A stretch of 64,000 bases of DNA from Hydrotalea flava (GTDB lineage: Bacteria > Bacteroidota > Bacteroidia > Chitinophagales > Chitinophagaceae): positions 62,001 through 126,000 of the forward strand of contig NZ_LUHG01000039.1 of assembly GCF_001623405.1 (NCBI RefSeq), written 5' to 3'. The position numbers and the translations under genes are program-made. The notes beneath the pieces are model-generated. The model saw nothing but the letters and a program-made list of their open reading frames with translations. It was not told the DNA's origin and made no database searches. This document shows positions 48,178 to 57,586 of this stretch, piece after piece (position 1 is the stretch's first letter; each line of letters begins with the position of its first letter).

Positions 48178-49374
48178 ATGAGTACCAATTTATCTACTTT
48201 ACTACTGCGTTTTAGCGAACCGGAAACACTCAAAATGGCCAAATTAGGCCGCGAACTAAGGGCAAAAGGCATTGATGTAATTGACCTGAGCCTCGGCGAA
48301 CCCGATTTTGATACCCCCCAACATATAAAAGATGCGGCCATTAAAGCCATTAACGACAACTGGAGCCATTACACACCTGTTGCCGGATTTGCCGATTTAA
48401 AAGAAGCCGTTTGCACCAAATTAAAACGCGATAACCATTTAGATTATCAACCCGAAAACATCATCACCTCTACCGGAGCCAAACAAAGTTTGGCCAATGC
48501 CATCCTTGCTTTAGTGGATGAAGGCGATGAAGTAATAATACCTACACCTTATTGGGTAACTTACTCAGAATTGGTAAAAATTGCACGTGGTCATGTTGTG
48601 GAAATAAGAACCACTGTTGAAAATCATTTTAAAATTACGCCACAGCAATTAGAAGCAGCCATTACCTCCAATACCCGTGTATTCATGTTTTCATCACCCT
48701 GTAACCCATCCGGTGCCGTATACACGAAAGATGAACTGGCTGCATTGGTAAAAATATTTGAAAAGCATCCTAAAATAACCATTTTATCTGACGAAATTTA
48801 CGAATATATTAATTTCATTGGTCAACATGAAAGTATTGCGCAATTCCCTTCTATTAAAGAAAGAGTTGTTGTTATAAACGGATTAAGTAAAGGCTTTGCC
48901 ATGACGGGCTGGCGCTTGGGTTATATTGCAGCCAATACAGATATTGTAAAAGCCTGCGAAAAATTGCAAGGCCAATTTACCAGTGGCACCTGCTCTATCA
49001 CTCAAAAAGCAGCTGTAGCAGCACTTACCGGCGATTTGGCACCTTCACGTGCCATGACTGCCGAATTTGCCCGCCGCAGAGAAAAAACATTAGCATTGGT
49101 AAAGAGCATTCCGGGTTTTAAATGTTTTGAACCACAGGGCGCATTTTACGTATTTCCTGATGTAAGTGCTTATTATGGTAAAAAGAATGGCACTGAAACC
49201 ATTGCCAATGCAGCCGATTTAAGCATGTTTTTACTAAACACAGCACATGTTTCATCCGTAATGGGCGATGCTTTTGGTGAACCCAACTGTATTCGATTCT
49301 CTTTTGCCAACAGCATGGAAAATATTGAAAAGGCCTGGGCAAGAATTAAAGATGCACTTGCAACTTTGCAATAA
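48178..49374 (+). CDS. Pyridoxal-phosphate aspartate aminotransferase (type I, AspC/AatA-like)
   Basis: This 398-residue fold-type-I aminotransferase has the PLP lysine in INGLSKGFAMTGWRLGY, FSSPCNPSGAVYTKDEL as the cofactor-pocket Asn-Pro-x-Gly block, and DEIYEYINF as the PLP-ring Asp/Tyr. The N-terminus GLSLGEPDFDTPQHI is typical of the Ib aspartate aminotransferases. It interconverts aspartate with oxaloacetate and may accept prephenate. It stands alone, followed by an unusual inverted-repeat gap. Confidence 0.92.
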   Translation: MSTNLSTLLLRFSEPETLKMAKLGRELRAKGIDVIDLSLGEPDFDTPQHIKDAAIKAINDNWSHYTPVAGFADLKEAVCTKLKRDNHLDYQPENIITSTGAKQSLANAILALVDEGDEVIIPTPYWVTYSELVKIARGHVVEIRTTVENHFKITPQQLEAAITSNTRVFMFSSPCNPSGAVYTKDELAALVKIFEKHPKITILSDEIYEYINFIGQHESIAQFPSIKERVVVINGLSKGFAMTGWRLGYIAANTDIVKACEKLQGQFTSGTCSITQKAAVAALTGDLAPSRAMTAEFARRREKTLALVKSIPGFKCFEPQGAFYVFPDVSAYYGKKNGTETIANAADLSMFLLNTAHVSSVMGDAFGEPNCIRFSFANSMENIEKAWARIKDALATLQ

Positions 49375-49384
49375 ACTAATTACC

Positions 49385-49492
49385 AACGGGATGGTATTGT
49401 TGTACCCGGCATTATACCATTGTGCAGCTTCGTTGCGTCGCACACTTCTACGTTCTGTTCAGTATGCAGCCACTACAAAATACCATCCCGTT
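49385..49492. repeat. Long inverted repeat with a competing inner arm
   Basis: AACGGGATGGTATT (49385-49398) is the exact complement of AATACCATCCCGTT (49479-49492), with an 80-base spacer. Inside, ATACCAT at 49414-49420 can also pair with ATGGTAT (49391-49397), so the left arm has two alternative partners. The spacer holds GTGCAGCTTCGTTGCG. There is no ORF, T-run or second copy that I noticed. It fills the gap between the convergent aminotransferase and ypdA genes. It could be a dispersed palindromic repeat, an unusual terminator or a structured RNA. Confidence 0.6.
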
Positions 49493-49503
49493 TATTAATG
49501 CTA

Positions 49504-50493
49504 TTATGTATTTTTTGCGGCAATATGATTCAAAATTTTAACCGCATGTTCCCGCGAATTTTCAATAAATAACCGGTGTGTATTCAATCCGCCACAAACC
49601 ACTCCTGCCAAATAAATGCCGGGTATATTGGTTTCGTGTGTGTTTTCATCATAAGATGGTTTCTTTACCCCATCATCCGACAATTGAATACCCATTTGCT
49701 GCAGGAATGAGAAATCGGGCTGATAACCCGTAGCTGCAATCACCCATTGGTTGGGAATGGTAACCGCACCATCCGGCGTTTGAATATGTACCTGATGTGG
49801 TTCTATAGCCGTAATAACAGAATTAAAATATGCCCTGATAGAGCCTTCTTCAATTCTGTTGATGATATCCGGTCGTACCCAATATTTTACCCTTTCACCA
49901 ATCTGGCTTTCCCGAATTACCATGGTAACGTTTGCGCCCTTACGCCATGTTTCTAATGCAGCATCAACTGCCGAATTATTGGCACCTACCACAATCACCT
50001 GCTGAAAAGCATAAAAATGAGGATCTTTATAATAATGCGTAACTTTTGGTAAATCTTCCCCCGGTACGTTTAATAAAAAAGGAATATCATAAAACCCCGT
50101 TGCAATAACAATATTGTAACTGTGATAAGTAGCCTTTGGAGTTTTTACCTCAAAAACAGGTTTATTTCTTTCCTGTAACGGCTTGGCAGACAATACTTTT
50201 TCAAACAAATGAATATTGAGTTGTTCTTTAATGGCCACTCGCCTATAGTATTCCAAAGCTTCATTACGGGTAGGCTTTGACGCAATGCTCACAAATGGCA
50301 CTCCCCCAATTTCTAACTTTTCAGAAGTTGAGAAGAATGTCATATTCATGGGATAATGGTACAATGAATTCACCAGACATCCTTTTTCAAGAATTACATA
50401 ATTTAATTGATGTGTTTTTGCTTCTAATGCACAAGCCAAACCAATGGGTCCGCCACCAATAATGATTACATCGAGTATTTCAGATTCGTTCAT
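49504..50493 (-). CDS. ypdA: YpdA-family FAD/NADPH oxidoreductase (bacillithiol disulfide reductase-like)
   Basis: This 329-residue thioredoxin-reductase-like flavoprotein has the FAD motif DVIIIGGGPIGLACALEA, the NADPH motif VIVVGANNSAVDAALETW and a C-terminal FAD contact GIYLAGVVCGGLNT. It has no CxxC redox pair, which is typical of YpdA/Bdr. That enzyme reduces bacillithiol disulfide in Firmicutes. It suggests that this organism uses bacillithiol or a related thiol; the biosynthetic bsh genes are not in the window. Start 50493 is the only good one. Confidence 0.9.
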   Translation of the reverse strand: MNESEILDVIIIGGGPIGLACALEAKTHQLNYVILEKGCLVNSLYHYPMNMTFFSTSEKLEIGGVPFVSIASKPTRNEALEYYRRVAIKEQLNIHLFEKVLSAKPLQERNKPVFEVKTPKATYHSYNIVIATGFYDIPFLLNVPGEDLPKVTHYYKDPHFYAFQQVIVVGANNSAVDAALETWRKGANVTMVIRESQIGERVKYWVRPDIINRIEEGSIRAYFNSVITAIEPHQVHIQTPDGAVTIPNQWVIAATGYQPDFSFLQQMGIQLSDDGVKKPSYDENTHETNIPGIYLAGVVCGGLNTHRLFIENSREHAVKILNHIAAKNT

Positions 50494-50541
50494 CTCAAAT
50501 ATTTAATACGAATTAGGATCAATTCATTTATTCAACAAAAG

Positions 50542-52128
50542 TTACTTATGAATTTCACTGCTAAAGTGAAAAATAATATCCGGGTTATTGGTTATTTCCG
50601 TATTTAAAAACCATTCACTTTGGGCTAAATATACCGGATGTCCGTCTTTATCTTCTGCGGTATTTTGTTGCTTAAATCGTAAAAAGTCTTCTAACTTTTT
50701 AGCATTCGTGCTGGTAAGCCAGCAGGCTTTATAAAATGGCAACGACCTGAACTCAACCGCAGCGCCATATTCCTGCAATAACCGGTATTGAATCACCTCA
50801 AACTGCAACTCACCAACGCATCCAATAATCTTTTTGGTTCCCCCAAATTGAGAAAATAACTGCGCAACACCTTCATCGGTTAACTGCTGAATGCCTTTCT
50901 CCAATTGTTTGGCTTTCATGGGGTCTTTATTCACCAATTCCTTGAATATTTCCGGAGAAAATGTGGGTATACCCAGAAAATAAAAGTTGGCTCCCTCTGT
51001 AAGTGTATCACCAATTTTAAAATTTCCGGTATCAAACAAACCCACCACATCACCAGGATAAGCATCTTCAATCACATCTTTACTTCTTGCCAAAAATGAA
51101 TAGGGATTATTAAAGCGAATATCTTTATTCAACCGAACATGATGGTAATATTTACTACGTTCAAATTTACCACTGCAAACTCTCAAAAAAGCTATTCGAT
51201 CTCTATGACGAGGATCTAAATTGGCATGTATTTTAAAAATGAATCCACTAAATGTACTATCATCCGGAGCTACCGATCCTTTTGAGGTAGCCCTGTTTCT
51301 AGGAGTAGGTGCAATATGAATAAAAGTATTCAACATTTCCTGCACCCCAAAATTATTCACAGCACTACCAAAGAATAAGGGAGCTACTTTTCCTGCCAAA
51401 TAATCATCAATCACCAAATTGCCATGTACACCTTCAATCAGTTCCACATCCTCTCTTAATTGTGCAGCATCGCGTTCACCAATTTTATTGTCAACTATTG
51501 GGCTATTCAAATCATCAATTTGTAATACATCTTCATCATCTGCTTTGGTACCGGCAGTAAATAACAATAAATTTTTATTGGTAATATTGTATACCCCTTT
51601 AAAATCTTTCCCACTATTAATAGGCCATGTCATGGGGTGTAAAGCAATATTCAATTCTTTTTCAATTTCTTCCAACAAATCAAAACGATTTTTGCCATCT
51701 CTGTCCATTTTATTGATGAACACTATAACGGGTGTATCACGCATTCTGCAAACCTCCATCAACCTTCGGGTTTGCTCTTCTACCCCATTTACACTATCAA
51801 TAACCAATACCACACTATCCACTGCAGTTAAAGTTCGGTAAGTATCTTCTGCAAAATCTTTATGGCCGGGTGTATCTAATAAATTAATTAAATAACCTTC
51901 ATATTCAAAGGTCATTACACTGGTAGCTACAGAAATTCCACGCTGGCGCTCAATTTCCATAAAATCGCTGGTAGCGTGTTTTTTTATTTTATTGCTTTTT
52001 ACTGCCCCTGCTGTTTGAATGGCACCACCAAATAACAGTAATTTTTCAGTAAGTGTTGTTTTTCCGGCATCGGGGTGAGATATAATGGCAAATGTTTTCC
52101 TGCGTTCTATTTCCTGCTGATAATTCAT
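50542..52128 (-). CDS. prfC: Peptide chain release factor 3
   Basis: RF3 is the 528-residue GTPase that recycles RF1/RF2 from the ribosome. G1 is [19 protein letters not shown], the switch II G3 is [19 protein letters not shown]4 is [18 protein letters not shown]. Domain II-III blocks include [18 protein letters not shown] and [13 protein letters not shown]. It fits the usual length. A TACCTTTG box upstream suggests its own promoter. Confidence 0.97.
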   Translation of the reverse strand: MNYQQEIERRKTFAIISHPDAGKTTLTEKLLLFGGAIQTAGAVKSNKIKKHATSDFMEIERQRGISVATSVMTFEYEGYLINLLDTPGHKDFAEDTYRTLTAVDSVVLVIDSVNGVEEQTRRLMEVCRMRDTPVIVFINKMDRDGKNRFDLLEEIEKELNIALHPMTWPINSGKDFKGVYNITNKNLLLFTAGTKADDEDVLQIDDLNSPIVDNKIGERDAAQLREDVELIEGVHGNLVIDDYLAGKVAPLFFGSAVNNFGVQEMLNTFIHIAPTPRNRATSKGSVAPDDSTFSGFIFKIHANLDPRHRDRIAFLRVCSGKFERSKYYHHVRLNKDIRFNNPYSFLARSKDVIEDAYPGDVVGLFDTGNFKIGDTLTEGANFYFLGIPTFSPEIFKELVNKDPMKAKQLEKGIQQLTDEGVAQLFSQFGGTKKIIGCVGELQFEVIQYRLLQEYGAAVEFRSLPFYKACWLTSTNAKKLEDFLRFKQQNTAEDKDGHPVYLAQSEWFLNTEITNNPDIIFHFSSEIHK

Positions 52129-52171
52129 GCTTTGGTATCTATTACTTTAAATTTTTCACTTATAAAAAGCG

Positions 52172-52201
52172 CAAAGGTACAAAATTGCAGGGTTTATCAG
52201 G
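52172..52201 (-). promoter_or_regulatory. Candidate promoter of prfC
   Basis: TACCTTTG on the minus strand (52179-52172) fits TAnnTTTG and lies 44 bases before the prfC start. The 18-spaced CCTG (52201-52198) is only a weak -33 box. The rest of the AT-rich gap to 52403 shows no gene on either strand. Confidence 0.5.
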
Positions 52202-52403
52202 TAAAATGAAGGATAGAGCTGCTAAACAGCCTCAAAATATATTATTTAAATATTACATATTTATTGAATAAAAAATTTAATATTACCATTTTGTTCAACA
52301 AATATTATGTTATTGTTACCCGAAAATGATATAATTATTAATTCACTTGAACTACCATTAAAACTTTTAATGCATAAATAGTTTTGCTCAAAATCAAAAC
52401 TAC

Positions 52404-52643
52404 ATGAGCAAAGCTTTATTCAAAAAAATTACATTGTTTGCCCTCGTTACAGTTTTAATTACTTATTATACCATTGCAGGACGAGTCATTGTAATGTACA
52501 ACAAGACTTTTGTGGACTGTGGTTACAGACAAATACAAACAGAAGGTATTTGTTATATCAACAACAAACATTTGTTGAAGAGTTGTGAGACCAGCAATTC
52601 AACTCTGGCAGGGCTTTTTAGTATCCATAAAACCAACAAATAA
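52404..52643 (+). CDS. Small single-pass membrane or secreted protein, unknown
   Basis: A 79-residue ORF with a start at ATG 52404. Residues 8-25 are hydrophobic (ITLFALVTVLITYY), followed by a polar part with three cysteines (DCGYR, GICY, KSCE). No family is recognised. It stands alone between divergent prfC and the convergent GNAT gene, in low-GC sequence. The hydrophobic N-terminus and Cys spacing favour a real short exported protein, but a chance ORF is possible. Confidence 0.4.
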   Translation: MSKALFKKITLFALVTVLITYYTIAGRVIVMYNKTFVDCGYRQIQTEGICYINNKHLLKSCETSNSTLAGLFSIHKTNK

Positions 52644-52708
52644 ATGTTATCTTTCTATCTACTTTCATGCAACAAGTGCGCGGTTGGAAATAATAAAAGG
52701 AATGTCTT

Positions 52709-53317
52709 CTACATAACTTTACACAATTCTTGCAACCTTTGTTTCACCCCTTCCATCCATTCATTTCTTAAGATACTCAATACCATTGAATCTCTCCTTC
52801 TCCCGTTTGCACTCAATGCATTATTACGCAAAACCCCTTCCGTAATAAATCCTGTTTTTTTCATGGCTGCAATGCTTCTTACATTTAACGCATCAGCCCT
52901 GGCTTCTACCCTTTCAAACATTATCGTTTCAAAAGCAAATGAAAGCAGTAAATATTTACAGTGCAAATTCAAACCCGTTCCCTGAAATTTTTTTCCATAC
53001 CAGGTATACCCCAATTGCATAGTTGCATGGGCGCTTTGAATATCATAAAATCGGGTGCATCCTGCGTATTCCTGCCACTTTTTATCGTACACAATAAACG
53101 GATAGGAAATACCTGTTTTTCTATCCATCAAAGCCTTATTGATGTATTGTTTAAGCAAATCATCACCGGCAGCAGACTGAATAGAATATCGCCATAATTC
53201 CGGCTCATGCTGCGAAAAAACACGCAGGTTTCCATCATCATCTGCTTGCAAACTACGCAATTGTACGCGTTCATCTTCTAATACAATTTCTTCCAAAAAT
53301 GGGAATAGCGAAGGCAT
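52709..53317 (-). CDS. RimJ/RimL-like GNAT N-acetyltransferase
   Basis: A 202-residue acetyltransferase of the RimJ/RimL (Acetyltransf_3) type. It opens VLEDERVQLRSLQADDDGNL. Motif A/B is YTWYGKKFQGTGLNLHCKYLLLSFAFE, with the loop G-x-G reduced to FQGTG; ALNVRSIAAMKKTGF is the usual C-terminal NxxSxxxxxKxGF block. Possible targets are protein N-termini or small amines. It diverges from glmS with 82 bases between. Confidence 0.88.
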   Translation of the reverse strand: MPSLFPFLEEIVLEDERVQLRSLQADDDGNLRVFSQHEPELWRYSIQSAAGDDLLKQYINKALMDRKTGISYPFIVYDKKWQEYAGCTRFYDIQSAHATMQLGYTWYGKKFQGTGLNLHCKYLLLSFAFETIMFERVEARADALNVRSIAAMKKTGFITEGVLRNNALSANGRRRDSMVLSILRNEWMEGVKQRLQELCKVM

Positions 53318-53399
53318 ATAATAGAGCTTTTATGCATGAACTTACAAATTTTTCGGCTAAAATTTAGGATATTGCACACTCATCTTAAATTCGATTATT

Positions 53400-55238
53400 A
53401 TGTGTGGAATTGTTGGTTATATTGGAAAAAGAGAAGCTTATCCGGTTATTATTAAAGGCTTAAAACGTTTGGAATACAGAGGCTACGACAGTGCAGGTGT
53501 TGCATTGGTAAATAATGGCGCTTTAAATGTGTACAAGAAGAAAGGAAAAGTAGCTGAACTGGAAGAAGAAGCACTTGGCAAAAATGTACATGCACATATT
53601 GGCATAGGGCACACCCGTTGGGCTACACATGGCGAACCCAGCGATAGAAACGCACATCCGCATGTCAGCAACATTGGTCATCTGGCCATGATTCATAATG
53701 GTATTATTGAAAATTACGTTGCTATAAAAAATGATTTACTGAAAAAAGGCTATCACTTTACCAGTGATACAGACACGGAAGTATTACTGAATTTTATAGA
53801 AGACATTCAAAAAAACAATGCTTGCAGCCTGGAAGAAGCCGTTCGCATTGCATTAAAAAGAGTTGTAGGCGCCTATTGTATTTTATTGGTAGATAAAAAC
53901 GATCCTGAAACTATCATAGCTGCCAGAAAGGGCAGTCCGTTGGTAATTGGCATAGGTAAAGGGGAGCATTTTTTAGCCAGTGATGCCTCTCCAATTATTG
54001 AATATACCAAAGAAGTGGTGTATGTAAACGATTATGAAATTGCCATTGTTAAGGCCGATGAACTCACTTTAAAAAACTTAGGCAACGAGAAACAAACCCC
54101 TTTCATAACGCAATTGGATATGGATTTAGCTGCCATAGAAAAAGGCGGTTATGAACATTTTATGCTGAAAGAAATTTACGAACAGCCTGAAACCATTCAC
54201 GATTGCTTACGTGGCCGTTTGTTACCCGATGTTGGAAAAATTATGATGAGTGGTATCGAAAACCATATTGAAGCACTTACACAGGCGCAACGAATCATTA
54301 TTGTGGCTTGTGGTACCAGTTGGCATGCCGGTTTAATTGCAGAATATATGATTGAAGAATTATGTCGCATCCCGGTAGAAGTTGAATATGCCAGTGAATT
54401 CAGATACAGAAACCCTATCATACACCAGGGAGATGTTATTGTTGCCATTTCACAAAGTGGCGAAACAGCCGACACATTGGTGGCATTAGAAAATGCAAAA
54501 GAAAAAGGTGCTTTTATTTTTGGAGTTGTGAATGTAGTTGGCAGTAGTATTGCCCGGTTAAGCCATGCAGGTGCCTATACCCATGCAGGCCCTGAAATTG
54601 GCGTAGCCAGTACCAAAGCATTTACCGGTCAGTTAGCCGTATTGGCAATGATGGCTTTCAAAATAGGTTTGGCCAAAGGCACATTATCTCATGAACGTTA
54701 TAAAGCACTCATGCATGAATTAGAAGCCATTCCGGAAAAAGTAAAAGAAATTTTAAAAGATACTACGCATATTCAACGTATTGCAGAAAAATATAAAAAT
54801 GCGCACGACTTTTTATTTCTTGGCCGGGGATACAACTTCCCCGTTGCATTGGAAGGCGCTTTAAAACTGAAAGAAATTTCTTATATACATGCCGAAGGAT
54901 ATCCGGCAGCCGAAATGAAACACGGCCCTATTGCCCTGGTAGATAATACCTTACCCGTAGTATTTGTAGCTACAAAAGACAGATACTATGAAAAAGTAAT
55001 TAGTAATGTACAGGAAATTAAAGCACGCAAAGGCATTATCATTGCTGTTGTAAGTGAGGGCGATACAGTATTACCCGGAATGGCAGATGATATTATGTTT
55101 GTTCCCAATTCCGATGAAATTGTAGCACCTTTATTAAGTGTTATACCACTTCAATTGCTTAGTTATTATGTAGGGGTTGCAAAAGGATATGATGTAGATA
55201 AACCACGCAACTTAGCCAAGAGTGTTACCGTTGAATAA
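53400..55238 (+). CDS. glmS: Glutamine-fructose-6-phosphate aminotransferase (isomerising)
   Basis: GlmS makes glucosamine-6-phosphate, the entry to UDP-GlcNAc and peptidoglycan. The N-terminal glutaminase has catalytic Cys2 (MCGIVGYIGKR) and the RWATHGEP block. The two SIS domains have ISQSGETADTL and ASTKAFTGQ. The C-terminus ends KPRNLAKSVTVE, with the invariant lysine loop. Its 612 residues are normal. No glmS ribozyme is visible in the 82-base leader; that system is a Firmicutes feature. DUF4954 starts only three bases after it. Confidence 0.98.
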   Translation: MCGIVGYIGKREAYPVIIKGLKRLEYRGYDSAGVALVNNGALNVYKKKGKVAELEEEALGKNVHAHIGIGHTRWATHGEPSDRNAHPHVSNIGHLAMIHNGIIENYVAIKNDLLKKGYHFTSDTDTEVLLNFIEDIQKNNACSLEEAVRIALKRVVGAYCILLVDKNDPETIIAARKGSPLVIGIGKGEHFLASDASPIIEYTKEVVYVNDYEIAIVKADELTLKNLGNEKQTPFITQLDMDLAAIEKGGYEHFMLKEIYEQPETIHDCLRGRLLPDVGKIMMSGIENHIEALTQAQRIIIVACGTSWHAGLIAEYMIEELCRIPVEVEYASEFRYRNPIIHQGDVIVAISQSGETADTLVALENAKEKGAFIFGVVNVVGSSIARLSHAGAYTHAGPEIGVASTKAFTGQLAVLAMMAFKIGLAKGTLSHERYKALMHELEAIPEKVKEILKDTTHIQRIAEKYKNAHDFLFLGRGYNFPVALEGALKLKEISYIHAEGYPAAEMKHGPIALVDNTLPVVFVATKDRYYEKVISNVQEIKARKGIIIAVVSEGDTVLPGMADDIMFVPNSDEIVAPLLSVIPLQLLSYYVGVAKGYDVDKPRNLAKSVTVE

Positions 55239-55241
55239 TGA

Positions 55242-57500
55242 ATGAACTTAAAATTAAAACAAATGCCTGAAAATAATATTCAAAAAATACCCATGCCACA
55301 ATTGGGATACAATTTTATTCCTTTGCAGTTTTTGCCAAAAGGTAAAGATGAATATTATTTAAGAGATACCCAGAACAGAAGCGGTATACAATACAGGCGC
55401 TTAACGGCATATGAAATTGAAGCTTTGGTTAAAAACAGAAATACCAGTGACGACTGGAATAATATTCTGGTATCCGATGCATTCAATCCTGAATTGGTAA
55501 AAAATTGTAAATTTTTTGGGCTGGTTAGAATTGGTAAATTAGAACCGGTTTGCCTTAACTTTAGTGATTTAACCATTCCTGTAGGTTTATACAACTCCAT
55601 CATCATTAGTTGCGATATTGGTGATAATGTAGTAATTGACAATGTAAATTATCTTTCGCATTTCATTATTGGCAATGAATGTATTTTGGCCAATATTAAT
55701 GAAATGGTAACTACCAACCATGCTAAGTTTGGAAATGGTATTGTAAAAGAAGGGGAAGACGAGGCCATTAGAATTTGGATGGAAATTTGCAACGAAAATG
55801 GCGGCAGAAGCGTAATTCCATTCAATGGCATGTTACCCGGCGATGCATATTTATGGAGCAAATACAGAGACGATTCTATTTTGCTGCAACAATTTAAAAA
55901 TTTTACTGAAAAGCAGTTTAACCAAAAAAGAGGATACTACGGAAAAATTGGCAACAGAACTGTTATTAAAAACTGTGCAATTTTAAAAGATGTTTGGATT
56001 GGTGAAGATGCCTATATTAAAGGAGCAAATAAATTAAAAAATTTAACCATTAATTCCGGTAAAGAAGGGCAAACGCAAATTGGTGAGGGTTGTGAACTGG
56101 TAAACGGCATTATTGGTTATGGATGCAGAATATTTTATGGTGTTAAGGCGGTAAGATTTATTATGGCTTCGCATTCCCAATTAAAGTATGGTGCAAGATT
56201 AATTAACTCCTATTTGGGCAATAATGCTACTATTTCCTGCTGCGAGGTACTGAATTCACTTATTTTTCCCGCACATGAACAACACCATAATAATTCATTT
56301 TTATGTGCGGCACTTTTAATGGGACAAAGCAATATTGCAGCGGGTGCCACCATTGGTTCAAACCATAACTCCAGAGGTGCAGATGGCGAAATGGTGATGG
56401 GCCGGGGCTTTTGGCCGGGTTTATGCGTTAGCCTGAAGCACAATTCAAAATTTGCCAGTTATACCATTTTAGCCAAAGGCGATTATCCGGCTGAATTAAA
56501 CATCACTTTACCATTTTCATTGGTAAGTATGAATAATGAAAAGAATCAACTTGTTATTATGCCGGGCTATTGGTTTATGTACAACATGTATGCATTGGCA
56601 CGTAATAGCTGGAAATATATTGACAGAGATAAAAGGCAGGAAAAAATTCAATACCTAGAATACGATTTTTTGGCCCCCGATACCGTCAATGAGATGTTTC
56701 AGGCATTAGAAATATTAGCATACATTACCGGAAAAGCTTATTTCAATAAAGAAGCGAATAACAGCCAAAATGATACAACAGCCTGTATTGCAAAAGGCAA
56801 GTGTTTATTAGAACAAAGAGATTTGAATACTATTGAACAATTAGAAATTGTATTACCCGGCGTAGAGAATACCAAACGCAAAACCGTTGTAATAAAAGTT
56901 TGTCAGGCGTACGATTTATACAAAAAGATGATAGCCTACTATGGAGCCAATCATCTTTTAGGATGGATAACATCCAACCAAATCGATAGCATTGCAAGCT
57001 TAAAAAAATCATTCACAATCACGAAAAGAAATGAGTGGATCAATGTAGGCGGGCAATTGATGGAAAATGCAACTGTTGAACAATTATTAACCCACATTAA
57101 AAAAGGCATTATCAAAAACTGGGAAGAGGTACATGATTTTTATCAATTGCAAGGCCAAAAATATCCTTTTGAAAAAACCATGCATGCATTGGCCTCCCTT
57201 ACGGAACTGTATAATATTGACTGGAAGAAAGTGGATGATTCATTTTTATTGCAATTATTCAATGAAACGCTCAAAACAAAAACCTGGATTACTGAACAAA
57301 TATATCTTTCACGAAAAAAAGATTATATCAATCCTTATCGAAAAATGGTGTATGGTTCCGATGCTGAAATGGAAGCCGTAATGGGTAAGCTATCGGATAA
57401 TACTTTCATTAATCAACAAAATAAAGAACTGAAAACCTTTAAAAAGAAGTTGCAACAATTAACAGAGCAACTGCATTTATCAGAAAAAGCTAAAAAATAA
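55242..57500 (+). CDS. DUF4954 protein with left-handed beta-helix repeats
   Basis: This 752-residue protein of a Bacteroidota/Spirochaetes family is annotated DUF4954 (from memory). Residues 120-420 carry hexapeptide-like turns (IGDNVVIDNVNYLS, IGNECILANINEM, IGEDAYIKGANKL, IGSNHNSRGADGE) of the acyltransferase/nucleotidyltransferase beta-helix type. The rest is helical and ends in a coiled coil. Its start is three bases after glmS, so it is likely co-expressed. A role in amino-sugar or sugar-nucleotide metabolism is an inference from that. ATG 55263 (MPENNIQ) is an alternative start. Confidence 0.82.
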   Translation: MNLKLKQMPENNIQKIPMPQLGYNFIPLQFLPKGKDEYYLRDTQNRSGIQYRRLTAYEIEALVKNRNTSDDWNNILVSDAFNPELVKNCKFFGLVRIGKLEPVCLNFSDLTIPVGLYNSIIISCDIGDNVVIDNVNYLSHFIIGNECILANINEMVTTNHAKFGNGIVKEGEDEAIRIWMEICNENGGRSVIPFNGMLPGDAYLWSKYRDDSILLQQFKNFTEKQFNQKRGYYGKIGNRTVIKNCAILKDVWIGEDAYIKGANKLKNLTINSGKEGQTQIGEGCELVNGIIGYGCRIFYGVKAVRFIMASHSQLKYGARLINSYLGNNATISCCEVLNSLIFPAHEQHHNNSFLCAALLMGQSNIAAGATIGSNHNSRGADGEMVMGRGFWPGLCVSLKHNSKFASYTILAKGDYPAELNITLPFSLVSMNNEKNQLVIMPGYWFMYNMYALARNSWKYIDRDKRQEKIQYLEYDFLAPDTVNEMFQALEILAYITGKAYFNKEANNSQNDTTACIAKGKCLLEQRDLNTIEQLEIVLPGVENTKRKTVVIKVCQAYDLYKKMIAYYGANHLLGWITSNQIDSIASLKKSFTITKRNEWINVGGQLMENATVEQLLTHIKKGIIKNWEEVHDFYQLQGQKYPFEKTMHALASLTELYNIDWKKVDDSFLLQLFNETLKTKTWITEQIYLSRKKDYINPYRKMVYGSDAEMEAVMGKLSDNTFINQQNKELKTFKKKLQQLTEQLHLSEKAKK

Positions 57501-57586
57501 AGGGGTAAGAAAATTTAAACCACTACCCCAGCAGATAAGCTTCAATCTAATTTGTTGGTTATATTCGTAGTTCGTAAAACTATACT

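Noticed and set aside
53318-53399. glmS ribozyme
   Set aside because: The 82-base leader has no catalytic core sequence; the ribozyme is a Firmicutes feature.
57501-57586. GGGGTA/TACCCC stem after DUF4954
   Set aside because: Six base pairs, an 18-base loop and no T-run; too weak to call a terminator.
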